Positions 8,734 through 18,403 of a DNA stretch of 64,000 nucleotides are shown here, one piece after another. A program made the position numbers and the translations under genes. Each line of letters starts with the position of its first letter. Positions within the stretch are counted from its first letter, which is position 1. Location: the NCBI RefSeq assembly GCF_001921745.1, contig NZ_MRYA01000001.1, positions 186,001 to 250,000 on the forward strand, written 5' to 3'. The notes beneath the pieces are model-generated. The model was given only the letters and a program-made list of their open reading frames with translations. It searched no databases and had not been told where the DNA came from. Source of the DNA: Psychrobacter sp. Cmf 22.2. GTDB lineage: Bacteria > Pseudomonadota > Gammaproteobacteria > Pseudomonadales > Moraxellaceae.

Positions 8734-9717
8734 ATGAAACAGCCTTTACGTGTTGCCGTGACTGGTGCCGCTGGTAATATCAGCTACGCGATGCTATTTC
8801 GTATTGCATCTGGTGAGATGCTAGGTAAAGATCAGCCAGTTATTTTGCAATTGCTTGAAATCACACCAGCGCTTGATGCTCTAAAAGGTGTGGTCATGGA
8901 ATTAGAAGACTGTGCATTCCCATTATTGGCAGGTATCGTCCAAACTGATGATGCAAATGTTGCCTTCAAAGATATCGATTACGCACTACTAGTAGGTGCA
9001 CGTCCTCGTGGTCCAGGTATGGAGCGTAAAGATTTATTAGAAGCCAACGCTGCTATCTTTTCAGCACAAGGTAAAGCATTGAACGAAGTGGCCAGCCGCG
9101 ATGTAAAAGTATTGGTCGTCGGTAATCCTGCCAACACTAACGCGCTAATCGCTCAGCGCAATGCACCAGATCTTGATCCACGTAACTTTACTGCCATGAC
9201 TCGTCTAGATCACAACCGTGCAATGGCACAGTTGGCCCAAAAGACTGACAGCACAGTCAATGACATTAAAAACATGACTATCTGGGGCAACCATTCATCA
9301 ACCCAGTATCCAGATCTGACTGCTTGTACGGTCAACGGTAAGCCCGCGCTAGATTTAGTAGATCGCGACTGGTACGAAAACACTTATATCCCAGAAGTAC
9401 AACAGCGCGGTGCAGCAATTATTAAAGCTCGCGGTGCGTCATCTGCTGCGTCTGCAGCCAATGCAGCTATCGCTCATATGCGTACGTGGGCCCTCGGTAC
9501 TGATGAGAATGATTGGGTATCAATGGGTGTTTACTCAAACGGCGAGTACGGTATTGCTGAAGGTTTGATTTACTCTTTCCCTTGCACTTGTAGCAATGGT
9601 GATTGGTCTATCGTAGACGGCGTTGATGTATCATCAGAATTCTCAAAAGAGAAGATGGCAGCGACTGAGCAAGAGCTAAGCGAAGAGCGTGATGCAGTAG
9701 CACACCTACTACCATAA
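8734..9717 (+). CDS. mdh: Malate dehydrogenase (NAD-dependent, LDH/MDH type 2)
   Basis: A 327-residue cytosolic enzyme interconverting malate and oxaloacetate in the TCA cycle. The Rossmann motif is GAAGNISY at residues 11-18. R91 and R97 lie in [13 protein letters not shown] (substrate loop), N131 in VGNPANTN, R157 and D159 in TRLDHNRA, and the proton acceptor H187 in WGNHSSTQ. Length matches the family of about 325-330. AGGGAG precedes the ATG and a strong terminator follows, so this is a single-gene unit. Confidence 0.97.
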   Translation: MKQPLRVAVTGAAGNISYAMLFRIASGEMLGKDQPVILQLLEITPALDALKGVVMELEDCAFPLLAGIVQTDDANVAFKDIDYALLVGARPRGPGMERKDLLEANAAIFSAQGKALNEVASRDVKVLVVGNPANTNALIAQRNAPDLDPRNFTAMTRLDHNRAMAQLAQKTDSTVNDIKNMTIWGNHSSTQYPDLTACTVNGKPALDLVDRDWYENTYIPEVQQRGAAIIKARGASSAASAANAAIAHMRTWALGTDENDWVSMGVYSNGEYGIAEGLIYSFPCTCSNGDWSIVDGVDVSSEFSKEKMAATEQELSEERDAVAHLLP

Positions 9718-9754
9718 GTTGTCAATTGGCTGACGTTATTATGTAGTGTAATTT

Positions 9755-9783
9755 AAAAGCCCTCTTATACAGAGGGCTTTTTT
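9755..9783 (+). terminator. Rho-independent terminator after mdh
   Basis: An 11-bp perfect stem AAAAGCCCTCT / AGAGGGCTTTT (9755-9765, 9771-9781) with the loop TATAC and a T-tract. Confidence 0.85.
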
Positions 9784-9923
9784 ATGCCTTAAGCATGTAT
9801 TAATACAATTGATAACGTTAGATAAACGTTGATTAACAGCGAATAAAAAAAAGCTTGCTACAATAAATGCGTTCGATGAAATAATAAGTACAATCAAACT
9901 TGCATCATTTAAGGAGTGACGGT

Positions 9924-10163
9924 ATGTTGGGTGAACCTGAATATAGTATGAATGAATTATTTGCTCAGTTAGGGCTGGATAGCTCTGATGAAGCGATTGA
10001 TCAGTTTATTGAAAAAAACAAATTAGCAAAAGACGAAGAGCTAATCGATGCTCATATTTGGAATGACAATCAGCGAGCTTTTTTAAAAGAAGAATGGTTC
10101 AAAGATGCAGCTTGGGTTGAGACTATTGACGAATTAAACGTACGCTTGCATCCGGATGCTTAG
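9924..10163 (+). CDS. DUF2789 family small protein
   Basis: A 79-residue acidic protein. The pattern MNELFAQLGLDSS, then IDQFIEKNKL, then AHIWNDNQRAFLKEEW and DAAWVETIDELNVRL fits DUF2789, a small family without known function common in marine and Moraxellaceae gammaproteobacteria. The start at 9924 is decided by AAGGAG at 9911-9916; the upstream in-frame TTG at 9900 has none. No signal peptide or membrane helix. It stands alone between two terminators. Confidence 0.8.
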   Translation: MLGEPEYSMNELFAQLGLDSSDEAIDQFIEKNKLAKDEELIDAHIWNDNQRAFLKEEWFKDAAWVETIDELNVRLHPDA

Positions 10164-10186
10164 AAAAACAACAGATTGATTAAAAT

Positions 10187-10219
10187 AAAAACCCACAGCC
10201 TTCCAGGTTGTGGGTTTTT
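10187..10219. terminator. Bidirectional terminator between the DUF2789 gene and ribF
   Basis: A 14-bp stem with one G-T pair (10187-10200 and 10206-10219) and loop TTCCA. A-run on the left and T-run on the right suit both convergent genes. Confidence 0.85.
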
Positions 10220-10241
10220 ACTTATAGACAAAAGACACACT

Positions 10242-11285
10242 TCAACTTATTTGTTGATGTTCTCGCCATTCAAGTAAGTCTCTAACATCTTGATGAATAC
10301 CTACTTTGAGTGCTTCTAAACCCTCGTAACGTCGTTCGCCATGCAAAAAGTGCAAAAAGCGTACTTGTAAGGTCAGACCATATAAATCACCTTGAAACTC
10401 TGGAAAATGTACTTCTAAGCGCCAGTTATGAGCTTTATCAACAGACGGTCGGATGCCAATATTTGCAGTCCCAAACAGGCTATGCGGACGTAGGCCTACC
10501 ACACCTGCTTTTTCACCAGTAGCCAGCTCTGTCAAGCCGTGGGGTATTACTTCTCCCGTATCATCGAGGCTGACCACATCAACAGCAAAAATCCCATGAA
10601 GAGCAGGCTTTAAACGATCCAAATCTATATTAGCGGTAGGAAAGTCCATCGTTCGACCGATTTTATCTCCATTAACGACCAATCCTGTCATAGTATAGTC
10701 GCGACCAAGTAAAATATTGGCTGACTCAATATCACCTGCCAACAGCAAATCGCGAACGCGAGTGGAGCTGATGCGTACCGCTGCACTGCTATCATCTGTG
10801 ACAGTGTGTAGATTGGTCACATCTAAGCCATAATCTCGTAAAAACTGACTGTCACCTGTACGATCATGACCAAATTTAAAGTCATCACCCAATACCAATG
10901 CTTTGACGTTTAGACGCAGCGCTAACAGATCAGCGAACGCTTGCGCTGATAGCGAACGAAACTCATCATCAAAGCTTGCTACGATTAAAGTCTCGACGCC
11001 GTTTTCTGCTAGCAAGGCTTGCTTTTCTGCTAAATTGGTCAAGCGTGCAGGAGCCGTGGCTGGTGCAAAAAACTCACGCGGTTGGGGTTCAAATATCATG
11101 ACGGCAGAGTGAAGGTTTTGCATGTTAGCGATGTCACGCACTTGCGCTAGCATGGCTTGATGACCTAAATGTACACCATCGAAGTTGCCAATAGTGAGCA
11201 CACAAGGTGCCAAATCTACAGGGCTGGTATTTGTAGGCAAAGTGCTTGGCGAGGCAATCAGTTGCTCAAGAAAATAGGTGTTCAT
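10242..11285 (-). CDS. ribF: Bifunctional riboflavin kinase / FAD synthetase
   Basis: A 347-residue enzyme that phosphorylates riboflavin to FMN and adenylylates FMN to FAD. The N-terminal adenylyltransferase domain shows TIGNFDGVHLGHQAML (about residues 31-46) and the later LGDDFKFGHDRTGD. The C-terminal kinase domain starts at GLVVNGDKIGRTMDFPTANI. Length is slightly above the usual 310-315 because of about 25 residues before the first beta strand. The ATG at 11285 has a weak ribosome site. In many relatives ribF precedes ileS-lspA; that is not the case in this window, where it stands alone. Confidence 0.95.
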   Translation of the reverse strand: MNTYFLEQLIASPSTLPTNTSPVDLAPCVLTIGNFDGVHLGHQAMLAQVRDIANMQNLHSAVMIFEPQPREFFAPATAPARLTNLAEKQALLAENGVETLIVASFDDEFRSLSAQAFADLLALRLNVKALVLGDDFKFGHDRTGDSQFLRDYGLDVTNLHTVTDDSSAAVRISSTRVRDLLLAGDIESANILLGRDYTMTGLVVNGDKIGRTMDFPTANIDLDRLKPALHGIFAVDVVSLDDTGEVIPHGLTELATGEKAGVVGLRPHSLFGTANIGIRPSVDKAHNWRLEVHFPEFQGDLYGLTLQVRFLHFLHGERRYEGLEALKVGIHQDVRDLLEWREHQQIS

Positions 11286-11487
11286 AAATTTCAGCTATGA
11301 TAGATAAGACCAAATAAAAAACAAAAAACACATCTGTACAAAAAATCAGAGTGTCTAAAACAAGCCATTATAAAGTAAAATAGCCACACTAACATCTATA
11401 GTCTGCGGATAATACAAGTATAGTCAATCTACTATAAAAGCCTTACATCGCCTTATTATTAATTGTGTCATTCGCTAGGGAGACTCT

Positions 11488-12117
11488 ATGACTAACATCG
11501 CTTTGAACGCTATACCGCCTAACTTATTAATACACAATCTTGATGATCAGTTTATTGTGCATCTTGCCAACAAAGAGGATCTACCAGAGGTTTTAGTAAT
11601 TTATAATCAAAGCATCGCCGGCAAACAAGCCACGGCAAATCTGACACCAGTGACTTGTGAAGAGCGGGCGAGTTGGTTTAATGAACATCTAGACAGCCCA
11701 ACACGTCCCATTTATGTGGTTAGAGCAGCGGCTAGTTCGACAGCTAACGTTAATGAGATTGGCGCTCAAACCAAATCGCCAATCGTAGCATGGGGCAGCT
11801 TTAGTGACTTATATGCTCGTACGGCTTACCATATTAGCACTGAGATCAGTATCTACCTGCATCATGATTATCATGGAAAAGGTTTGGGCAGCTTACTAAC
11901 TCGTTGGATGCTGGCGCAAGCGCCAAATCTTGGTATTCAAAATATTGTGGCGCTTATCTTTGCCCATAATAAACCAAGCTTAGGATTATTCAGTAAGCTT
12001 GGTTTTGAGCAATGGGGCTATATGCCAAAAGTATGTGATATGCAAGGGTTTATCGCTGATGTCGTGATGCTTGGTAAAGCAGTAGCAGCGAATGAAACAA
12101 ATAGCGATAAAACGTAG
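11488..12117 (+). CDS. GNAT family N-acetyltransferase (PAT-like)
   Basis: A 209-residue protein with the GNAT acetyl-CoA site HDYHGKGLGSLLTRWML (about residues 127-143) and the closing NKPSLGLFSKLGFEQWGYMP. The arrangement, including the early asparagine-rich NQSIAGKQATANL and WFNEH segments, resembles the phosphinothricin/methionine sulfoximine acetyltransferase subgroup, but the natural substrate cannot be deduced. AGGGAG precedes the ATG. It converges on the lipoprotein gene without an obvious terminator between them. Confidence 0.85.
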   Translation: MTNIALNAIPPNLLIHNLDDQFIVHLANKEDLPEVLVIYNQSIAGKQATANLTPVTCEERASWFNEHLDSPTRPIYVVRAAASSTANVNEIGAQTKSPIVAWGSFSDLYARTAYHISTEISIYLHHDYHGKGLGSLLTRWMLAQAPNLGIQNIVALIFAHNKPSLGLFSKLGFEQWGYMPKVCDMQGFIADVVMLGKAVAANETNSDKT

Positions 12118-12170
12118 ACAAAAGACCACTGTCCAAAAAAGTTGTTGTTAAACCAAAGTACTTAAAGGTA

Positions 12171-12803
12171 TTAACCTAAAATCTTCCATTGACCCTTTAT
12201 TTTTTGTAGCTCATATGTCAATGGCGCAGGCTCACTTTGGTCTTTTAGCATCAGCTCGCCTATGATAGTGGCACGCGTTTTGTCATCATTATATTTGGTA
12301 TCAGTAATAGTAACGCCATCGACAGTTTGCTGAAAAGCAGACTGCGTATTGGCCAGCTCTTCTTCAAAATTTGCCATATCTACTTTGTAATAAGAAGCAG
12401 CTTGCTTTATATCACCCTCATACAAACTGTCTAAGGCTTGCTTCACAGCATCTTCTGGCGTACCAACTTCGGTTGGATTGGTGACTAAGCTTTTTTGCTT
12501 GGCAGAGGCGGTGACAGGATTGACATTGTCACTATCAATAGCAGTTTCCTCTTTAGCGCTACTTGCTATCTGCTCACTTTCAATAGCATTATCAGCATTA
12601 GTTAATTCTACGTCTTCCGCAGATGTGTCAACAACAGCTGCGGCATCTTCAGTATTATTAGCAGCTGTCTTTGTTTCTGCATTATCATTATTACTGCAAC
12701 CACTTAAAAGCAATCCAGTGCTGAGTATGCCAATAGTTAGTATGGTTGGCAAGCGTAACAGTGTAGGTCGTGAAAATTGTAACGTTGAATTTTTAGTTTT
12801 CAT
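12171..12803 (-). CDS. Lipoprotein with C-terminal DUF4878-like domain
   Basis: A 210-residue predicted lipoprotein. A basic n-region and a hydrophobic stretch lead to the lipobox LSGC with lipidated C36. An acidic, Ala/Thr-rich low-complexity linker follows (about residues 37-110). The last 95 residues begin with GTPEDAVKQALDSLYEGD and read like DUF4878 (an NTF2-like lumazine-binding-type fold), function unknown. The start at 12803 is chosen because GAGGAC lies just upstream and it gives a proper signal peptide; an earlier start at 12872 would bury the signal. It lies downstream of murJ on the same strand, about 120 bases apart. Confidence 0.75.
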   Translation of the reverse strand: MKTKNSTLQFSRPTLLRLPTILTIGILSTGLLLSGCSNNDNAETKTAANNTEDAAAVVDTSAEDVELTNADNAIESEQIASSAKEETAIDSDNVNPVTASAKQKSLVTNPTEVGTPEDAVKQALDSLYEGDIKQAASYYKVDMANFEEELANTQSAFQQTVDGVTITDTKYNDDKTRATIIGELMLKDQSEPAPLTYELQKIKGQWKILG

Positions 12804-12922
12804 AATAGTCCTCAATATCCATTTATTCATTAAAGAGCAATTATGGCAACTATCAGCATCCTTCACTGTCAATTCTCATAATAAGCTTGTTTTGGTTTCG
12901 TAAGTCAACGCTTTATCCAATT

Positions 12923-14473
12923 TTATCCATGTTTGAGCTGGCGAGGACGAAAGCCTGTGGCTAATAATACTGCGCCGTATACCAGCGCGCCAATCGTACA
13001 CATAATGAGCAAAGCTGCTATACGTCGCCATTGAGCGTCATCAGTTGGAAAGTAGGGCAGCATAACATAAAGTACGGCAACCATAGCACTTGTAGCAATC
13101 GCAAACTGAGCAAACAGCTTTTTCCAGTGACTACCAAAACGATATATCTCACGCTTATGCAAGAAGTAATACAACAAGCCTGCGTTTACAAAGGCTGCAC
13201 CCGTCGTTGCTAATGCCAAGCCGCCATGCAGCGGCATATCAAATAGATAGAATATGCCGATAAAAATGACACTAAAAACCATATTGGCAAAAACGGATAT
13301 GATACCGATTTTTACCGGTGTTCTGGTATCTTGACGGGCAAAAAACGCTGGTGCAAATATTTTAATCAGCATAAAGCCTAAAATACCGCCCGCCATACTA
13401 CGTAGTGCCAGTGCACTCATCTGTGAGTCACGTAAGGTAAATTCACCGCGTAAAAATAGTGCTTGCATGAGTGCATCTGCGAGTATGAATAGCGCTGCCG
13501 ATGCTGGTACACCAACTAAGATAATCAATCGTGCTGCCCAATCGATGGTCTTTTTAAAGCTAACATCGTCTTTTTGTGCTTCGCTCTTTGATAGGCTTGG
13601 CAAAATCACCGTACCGATAGCGACACCGATTAATCCTAGTGGGAGCTCGCTCATACGCTCGGCTGCATAGAGCCAAGAGACTGAACCGCCTATCATAAGA
13701 GAAGCAAATACGGTATTGAGCAGTAGATTAATCTGAGTGACAGAGACGCCAAAGATAGCGGGGAGCATCAGCTTTAAAATGCGTTTGACGCCTTCGTGGC
13801 CAAAATCAACTTTGGGTGCGACCAGCAGTTTTTGTTGCCATAGCTGCGGCAACTGTATCAGAAACTGTAGCAAACCAGCGATAGCGACAGCATAGCCGAG
13901 CGCCATAATCGGCGTATCAAACATAGGGGCGAAAATCAGTGCGCCGCCAATCATGCACAAGTTCAATAATACTGGTGCAAAAGCCGGTGCAGCAAAACGC
14001 CCATAACTTTGCAAAATACCACTAGCAAAAGCGGTCATAGAAATAAACAGTAAGTAAGGGAAGGTAAGACGTAGCAGCTCAGCGGTAATGGCAAATTTAT
14101 CGGGCTGATCGGCAAATCCGGGCGCAAATAATGTCACCACCCAAGGTGCGATTAAAATCACCACCACCGTCAGCATGGATAGCACCAGCAACAGCGCCCC
14201 TGAGGTGCGGCTGACCAGTATCTGTACCTGTTGCAGACTGTATTTTTCTTTATATTCGGACAGTACAGGAACGAAAGCTTGGCTAAACGCGCCTTCTGCA
14301 AATAGACGCCGCAAAAAGTTCGGTATCTTGAAGGCGACCAAAAAGGCATCCATCAGGCCACCTGCGCCAAACACGCCTAATAACACAATATCGCGTACCA
14401 AACCTAAAATACGCGACAGCATGGTCATGCTACTGACCACCATGGTTGAACGAAATAACCGACTTTTTGCCAT
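12923..14473 (-). CDS. murJ: Lipid II flippase MurJ
   Basis: A 516-residue MOP-superfamily membrane protein with about 14 helices, which moves lipid II across the inner membrane for peptidoglycan synthesis. The N-terminus (SRILGLVRDIVLLGVFGAG, then MDAFLVAFKIPNFLRRLFAEGAF) is diagnostic for MurJ, including the conserved arginines of the cavity. Length agrees with the family (510-525). AGG precedes the ATG at 14473. It lies 140 bases downstream of ampD on the same strand, linking precursor export with peptidoglycan recycling; co-transcription is inferred. Confidence 0.95.
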   Translation of the reverse strand: MAKSRLFRSTMVVSSMTMLSRILGLVRDIVLLGVFGAGGLMDAFLVAFKIPNFLRRLFAEGAFSQAFVPVLSEYKEKYSLQQVQILVSRTSGALLLVLSMLTVVVILIAPWVVTLFAPGFADQPDKFAITAELLRLTFPYLLFISMTAFASGILQSYGRFAAPAFAPVLLNLCMIGGALIFAPMFDTPIMALGYAVAIAGLLQFLIQLPQLWQQKLLVAPKVDFGHEGVKRILKLMLPAIFGVSVTQINLLLNTVFASLMIGGSVSWLYAAERMSELPLGLIGVAIGTVILPSLSKSEAQKDDVSFKKTIDWAARLIILVGVPASAALFILADALMQALFLRGEFTLRDSQMSALALRSMAGGILGFMLIKIFAPAFFARQDTRTPVKIGIISVFANMVFSVIFIGIFYLFDMPLHGGLALATTGAAFVNAGLLYYFLHKREIYRFGSHWKKLFAQFAIATSAMVAVLYVMLPYFPTDDAQWRRIAALLIMCTIGALVYGAVLLATGFRPRQLKHG

Positions 14474-14613
14474 GAGAACCTATTTTGCCAAATTGTTTAC
14501 TAATGGTCGTTTGCTGATTTACTATTGTCAAAAAACTGACGGATTATAGCACTTTCATGGCATATCTATAGCATAGATAAATGAATTGGATGTGGAAATG
14601 ATAAATGTTACTT

Positions 14614-15207
14614 CTATAGTTGTTCGGCTACTAACCTACGCAACTTTGTCCATTCAAAATAGTCACCAGGATCGGTCTTACGTCCTGGGGCGATATCGCT
14701 GTGTCCAGTTAGGTGACGGCAGGTTTTAGGATAGGCAGCATATAGAGCGACGATTACTGCTGCAAGCGTGTCGTATTGAGAGGTAGTAAAGGACACAAAA
14801 TCAGACCCTTCAAGCTCGATGCCAATGCTATAATCGTTACATTCAGGTCGGCCAAGGTAGCTGGATCTGCCTGCATGCCACGCACGATCGTTAAAATTGA
14901 CAAATTGAGTAATAGTGCCATCACGTTCGATAAATAGGTGCGCTGAAACTTCTGCGCCTTTAATGGTTTGAAAATAAGGATGCGCATCCCAGTCTAATTG
15001 ATTGGTAAATAATGCTTTTACATAATGCACGCCATCAGTGCCGCGCGCGCCAAACTCATTGGGTGGTAGGCTAATATTATGAATGACGATAGTATCAATA
15101 GTCGTATTGTCAGGTCGTTTATTAAAATTGGGTGACGCAAGCCAAGTGGCTGCCGATAATAAACCCCCGTTAATAGTCATTGACGATGGCGTGATTGAGC
15201 TTGGCAT
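14614..15207 (-). CDS. ampD: 1,6-anhydro-N-acetylmuramyl-L-alanine amidase AmpD
   Basis: A 197-residue cytosolic zinc amidase that splits the lactyl-amide bond of anhydro-muropeptides during recycling. Zinc ligands are H43 (TIVIHNISLPP), H169 (LTGHSDIAPGRKTDPG) and D179, with E131 (IGIELEGSDF) and K177 as the catalytic pair of the family. The start at 15207 follows AAAGAGAAC; a start 12 codons earlier (15243) is possible but lacks a site. AmpD activity normally keeps AmpR-type beta-lactamase regulation silent; no ampR or ampC is seen here. Confidence 0.95.
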   Translation of the reverse strand: MPSSITPSSMTINGGLLSAATWLASPNFNKRPDNTTIDTIVIHNISLPPNEFGARGTDGVHYVKALFTNQLDWDAHPYFQTIKGAEVSAHLFIERDGTITQFVNFNDRAWHAGRSSYLGRPECNDYSIGIELEGSDFVSFTTSQYDTLAAVIVALYAAYPKTCRHLTGHSDIAPGRKTDPGDYFEWTKLRRLVAEQL

Positions 15208-15373
15208 AATGTTCTCTTTGTATAATGATTTTAATATCGTCAATGCATTATAAAAGTGTTAATGCGTCAATCTTGCAGTATGACCTATATACCTGCACTT
15301 GATTGCTTTATCACGCTTCTAAATTAAATTGACGATAGCTTTTATAAAATAATAACGCGCGAGATTTTACCTC

Positions 15374-17479
15374 ATGTCTATAAAGCCGACTTTTATATCT
15401 GTAGATTGTACCCTAGGCACTATTAGCCTGCGAGCTTGCAGTCATCGGGCATGTTTGCCACTTGTTATTGCAGGGCTGCTACTCTCTGCACAAGCGCAGG
15501 CTTTTTTGCCAACGCCAGTATCATTAGTAACGACGGGTGATTTGGCAACAAGCGCAGCTATGACCGATGCAACTGCCAAAACTAGACAGACTATGGCAGA
15601 TAATAAGGTCGACAACATACAGAATACTCAAAGCAGTGTAGCTGAACCGTTGCTAGTAAAATGGCGTAAGCAAGTACAAGCGCAAAATCTGTCTGAGCAT
15701 ACAACGTGGCGACGGTTATTGTACTTTTTGGATGATAAAAAATCGCTCTTTAATAAAGGTGCGTCCAAGAGCCTCATCGACAACCCAACGTTTTTTCTCA
15801 GTGCTGATGGCCTGTATGATGCAGATGCTGAGCTGGATGCGATGCTCGTAGCGTTGAGCAATCAAATGACAGCGCCTAGCAACAATTCAGCCGTTTGCCG
15901 TTTTCCCGCGCGTACGCAGTGGCTGACTGAGACTTTAGGCATTGATAGTTCGCGCTTGCAAGCGGACTGTCCAGAGCTTAAAGAGTGGATGGCTATGCTG
16001 AACCCCGAGCAGCTGTCGATTATGTTTGCTGAGGAGTATTTGGACAATCCCATCTCCGCTTTTGCTCATACCTTGCTGCGTATTGACTCGCCAGTAAGCG
16101 CGGCAGATCCTAGCCAAATTCATCATGCTTACGCGCTCAATGACACCGTCGATGGCAATCCTGACGATGCTTTTGCCGTTTATGCTATTAAGTCAACCAC
16201 AGGTGGTTATAACAATAGAATTGAGATTGACCCTTATCCAGAAAAGCTGGCCAAGTATCTTAAAAACGATGAGCGCGACGCGTGGACTTATCAGTTAGAT
16301 TTGACACCCGCAGAGGTGCAGCAAATTATCCTGCATGTGTGGGAAACCAAAGATTTAGACATACCCTATTATTTTACTACAGACAACTGCGCCTCTGAGA
16401 TTCTGCGTCTGATTGATGTTGTGCGTCCTGAGCAGGATTTGCTCAACCAACTGCCTTATGTGGTCATACCCTCTGATGTAGTGAAGCTGCTTAACGACGA
16501 ATCTCTATTAGCAGATGCACGCTATACACCGTCTGACAGTACGGTGCGTCAAGCTGAGCTGAATAAAGCCAGAGCCGCGGCCGCGCTTGGTTATCAACAA
16601 TTAACCAAAGATGACGCGGATAATATTAAATCAGCAGAGCGCAATTTGGCATCGAGTATATCTGCTGGCGACTCTACGCCAAAAACCATTATAGATCACG
16701 GTATTATAGCCTCGGACAACAACCCAATCGATAGGCATCTATTACAAGTGGCTCAGATTGGCGTAGGTCAACGCGGCGACAATGGCTACTTTGATGTGGG
16801 ATTACGTTTGGGGTTTCATGACACCCTTGATCGCGCTTCAGGATTTCCTCAGTTTTTTAATTTAGAAGCGCTGGCCACGACAGTGCGTTTTTATGAGACG
16901 GACAGCAGCAAAGACCATGAGCCGGATCGTATGGTGTTAGAGAATTTTACAATACTGCGAGGCCGATCTTTTAATCCTGTCAATACCGCCAAGCAAGGCA
17001 AGACGTGGGGCGCAAGTATCGAGGCGACACGCGTAAATGATGGATCGCAAGAAGCAGGACGCGACCATTTAGTCGGGAGCGTCGGCTATGAGACGGGCTG
17101 GTCGTGGGCGCTTGGGACACCAAAATCAGATACTGGTGAAATGCCACCGCAGCTATGTTATGCGCTATTATCAGGCAAGGGGCAAGCAGGCCGCGGCATC
17201 CATAAAGGCTTTCGTGTCGGTGCTGGGGTAAATGCTGGCTGCCGTTATCAGATTAACAATCAGTTACGCGCGCAGGCCCAATTGCAATTGCCATATTGGT
17301 ATCATGGCAGCAGCGACGACTCTAACGTTCGTGGTCATTATTGGCAGCCAATCTCAAGCTTAGGTCTGCAATACGATATCGATAAAAAACAAGCATTACG
17401 CATCAATGCCAACTACGATTGGCAAGATCGTGTCGTTGCCAATGACGATGTACAGCTGTCATATAGACGTTATTTTTAA
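15374..17479 (+). CDS. DUF4105 (Lnb N-terminal periplasmic domain) protein with barrel-like C-terminal half
   Basis: A 701-residue exported protein. A hydrophobic core around residues 28-44 ends with SAQAQAF, a signal peptidase site. DUF4105 occupies about residues 250-380, with YAIKSTTGGYNNRIEIDPYPEKL, the ILHVWETKDLDIPYYF segment and the conserved DNCAS (N and C of a cysteine-protease-like papain/NlpC-related core). The last about 240 residues alternate polar and aromatic residues (GVGQRGDNGYFDVGLRLGF onward) and end in YRRYF, terminating in an aromatic residue as outer-membrane barrels do. Function unknown; an outer-membrane-anchored hydrolase is inference. Divergent from ampD. Confidence 0.8.
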   Translation: MSIKPTFISVDCTLGTISLRACSHRACLPLVIAGLLLSAQAQAFLPTPVSLVTTGDLATSAAMTDATAKTRQTMADNKVDNIQNTQSSVAEPLLVKWRKQVQAQNLSEHTTWRRLLYFLDDKKSLFNKGASKSLIDNPTFFLSADGLYDADAELDAMLVALSNQMTAPSNNSAVCRFPARTQWLTETLGIDSSRLQADCPELKEWMAMLNPEQLSIMFAEEYLDNPISAFAHTLLRIDSPVSAADPSQIHHAYALNDTVDGNPDDAFAVYAIKSTTGGYNNRIEIDPYPEKLAKYLKNDERDAWTYQLDLTPAEVQQIILHVWETKDLDIPYYFTTDNCASEILRLIDVVRPEQDLLNQLPYVVIPSDVVKLLNDESLLADARYTPSDSTVRQAELNKARAAAALGYQQLTKDDADNIKSAERNLASSISAGDSTPKTIIDHGIIASDNNPIDRHLLQVAQIGVGQRGDNGYFDVGLRLGFHDTLDRASGFPQFFNLEALATTVRFYETDSSKDHEPDRMVLENFTILRGRSFNPVNTAKQGKTWGASIEATRVNDGSQEAGRDHLVGSVGYETGWSWALGTPKSDTGEMPPQLCYALLSGKGQAGRGIHKGFRVGAGVNAGCRYQINNQLRAQAQLQLPYWYHGSSDDSNVRGHYWQPISSLGLQYDIDKKQALRINANYDWQDRVVANDDVQLSYRRYF

Positions 17480-17553
17480 TCGCTGTTATAACAGTCATAC
17501 TCGACAGATACGCCAAAAACCGTGACAAAAAATAGCCAACCAAAGGATGCATT

Positions 17554-18393
17554 ATGAGTACGCAAAATCTACTGATTATCGGACAAGGTGATATCGGTCT
17601 GCCAGTCACTAATAAGTTTGCTCAGGATGGTTTATTGGTCACAGGTCTTGCGCGCAGAAAACGCGAGCATTATGATCTGCATAATGATGCAACGTTTATG
17701 CAGGCGGATGCGTTGACACTTAGCGCTGATGAGCTGCAAGACTTTACGCATATGGCGATTATCGTCACGCCTGATGATTATTCAGCCAGCGGCTATCAAA
17801 ACAGCTATTTGGCGATTGCTCAGCATTTAGCCGCACTGGCCAATCAGTTGCCAAACCTTTCGCGTGTCGTTTTTATTTCCTCAACAGGCGTTTATGGGCA
17901 AGATAATGGCGAATGGATAGACGAAGATACTGTGCCGACCATACCTGAGCGCAAAGCCTCTCAGATTATTTTGCAAGCAGAAAAGACGCTACAACAAGGT
18001 TTTGGTAATCGCACTATTATTATTCGTCCGAGCGGAATTTACGGACGCGAGCGTCTCATGCGACTGCGTAAAGCCCGCGAACCACAAAAAGAGCCAGTGG
18101 CAGCGACGCACTGGAGCAATCGTATTATGGATCGTGACTTGATCAATATTATCGCCAAGGTCTTGACCATTGCTGCGCCAAAACCGCTTTATATAGCTAC
18201 TGACTATGCGCCAGTCACGACTTTTGAGCTTGGTGTCTGGCTCAGTGAGCAAGTGAGAGAGGTACCTCCTACAATAGATGATAAAAAAACCGCTGTTACT
18301 GGGAAACGCTTACATAGCAACATTCCGTTAGCGTGGCTCGATTATCCTGACTGGCAAGTAGGCTACCGTGATATTTTGCGCCATCAAGCGTAA
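17554..18393 (+). CDS. NAD(P)-binding SDR/epimerase-like protein (YeeZ type)
   Basis: A 279-residue protein with an N-terminal Rossmann motif GQGDIGLP (about residues 10-17), FISSTGVYGQDNGEW near residue 108, and IIIRPSGIYGRER near 155, the layout of atypical short-chain dehydrogenases of the YeeZ type. The usual catalytic YxxxK is not obvious, so an enzymatic reaction cannot be assigned. It lies 74 bases downstream of the DUF4105 gene on the same strand. Immediately after the stop begins a small inverted-repeat element (18404-18487). Confidence 0.75.
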   Translation: MSTQNLLIIGQGDIGLPVTNKFAQDGLLVTGLARRKREHYDLHNDATFMQADALTLSADELQDFTHMAIIVTPDDYSASGYQNSYLAIAQHLAALANQLPNLSRVVFISSTGVYGQDNGEWIDEDTVPTIPERKASQIILQAEKTLQQGFGNRTIIIRPSGIYGRERLMRLRKAREPQKEPVAATHWSNRIMDRDLINIIAKVLTIAAPKPLYIATDYAPVTTFELGVWLSEQVREVPPTIDDKKTAVTGKRLHSNIPLAWLDYPDWQVGYRDILRHQA

Positions 18394-18403
18394 AATATCC
18401 GTA

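Noticed and set aside
11398..11426. CTATAGTC and TATAGTCAAT fragments before the GNAT gene as a third MITE-like copy
   Set aside because: Only the end motif is present without the core, too short to claim a copy.
12478..12903. Open frame antisense to the lipoprotein gene with hydrophobic composition
   Set aside because: The hydrophobic look comes from the complement of the acidic linker; the lipoprotein has a signal peptide, lipobox and ribosome site.
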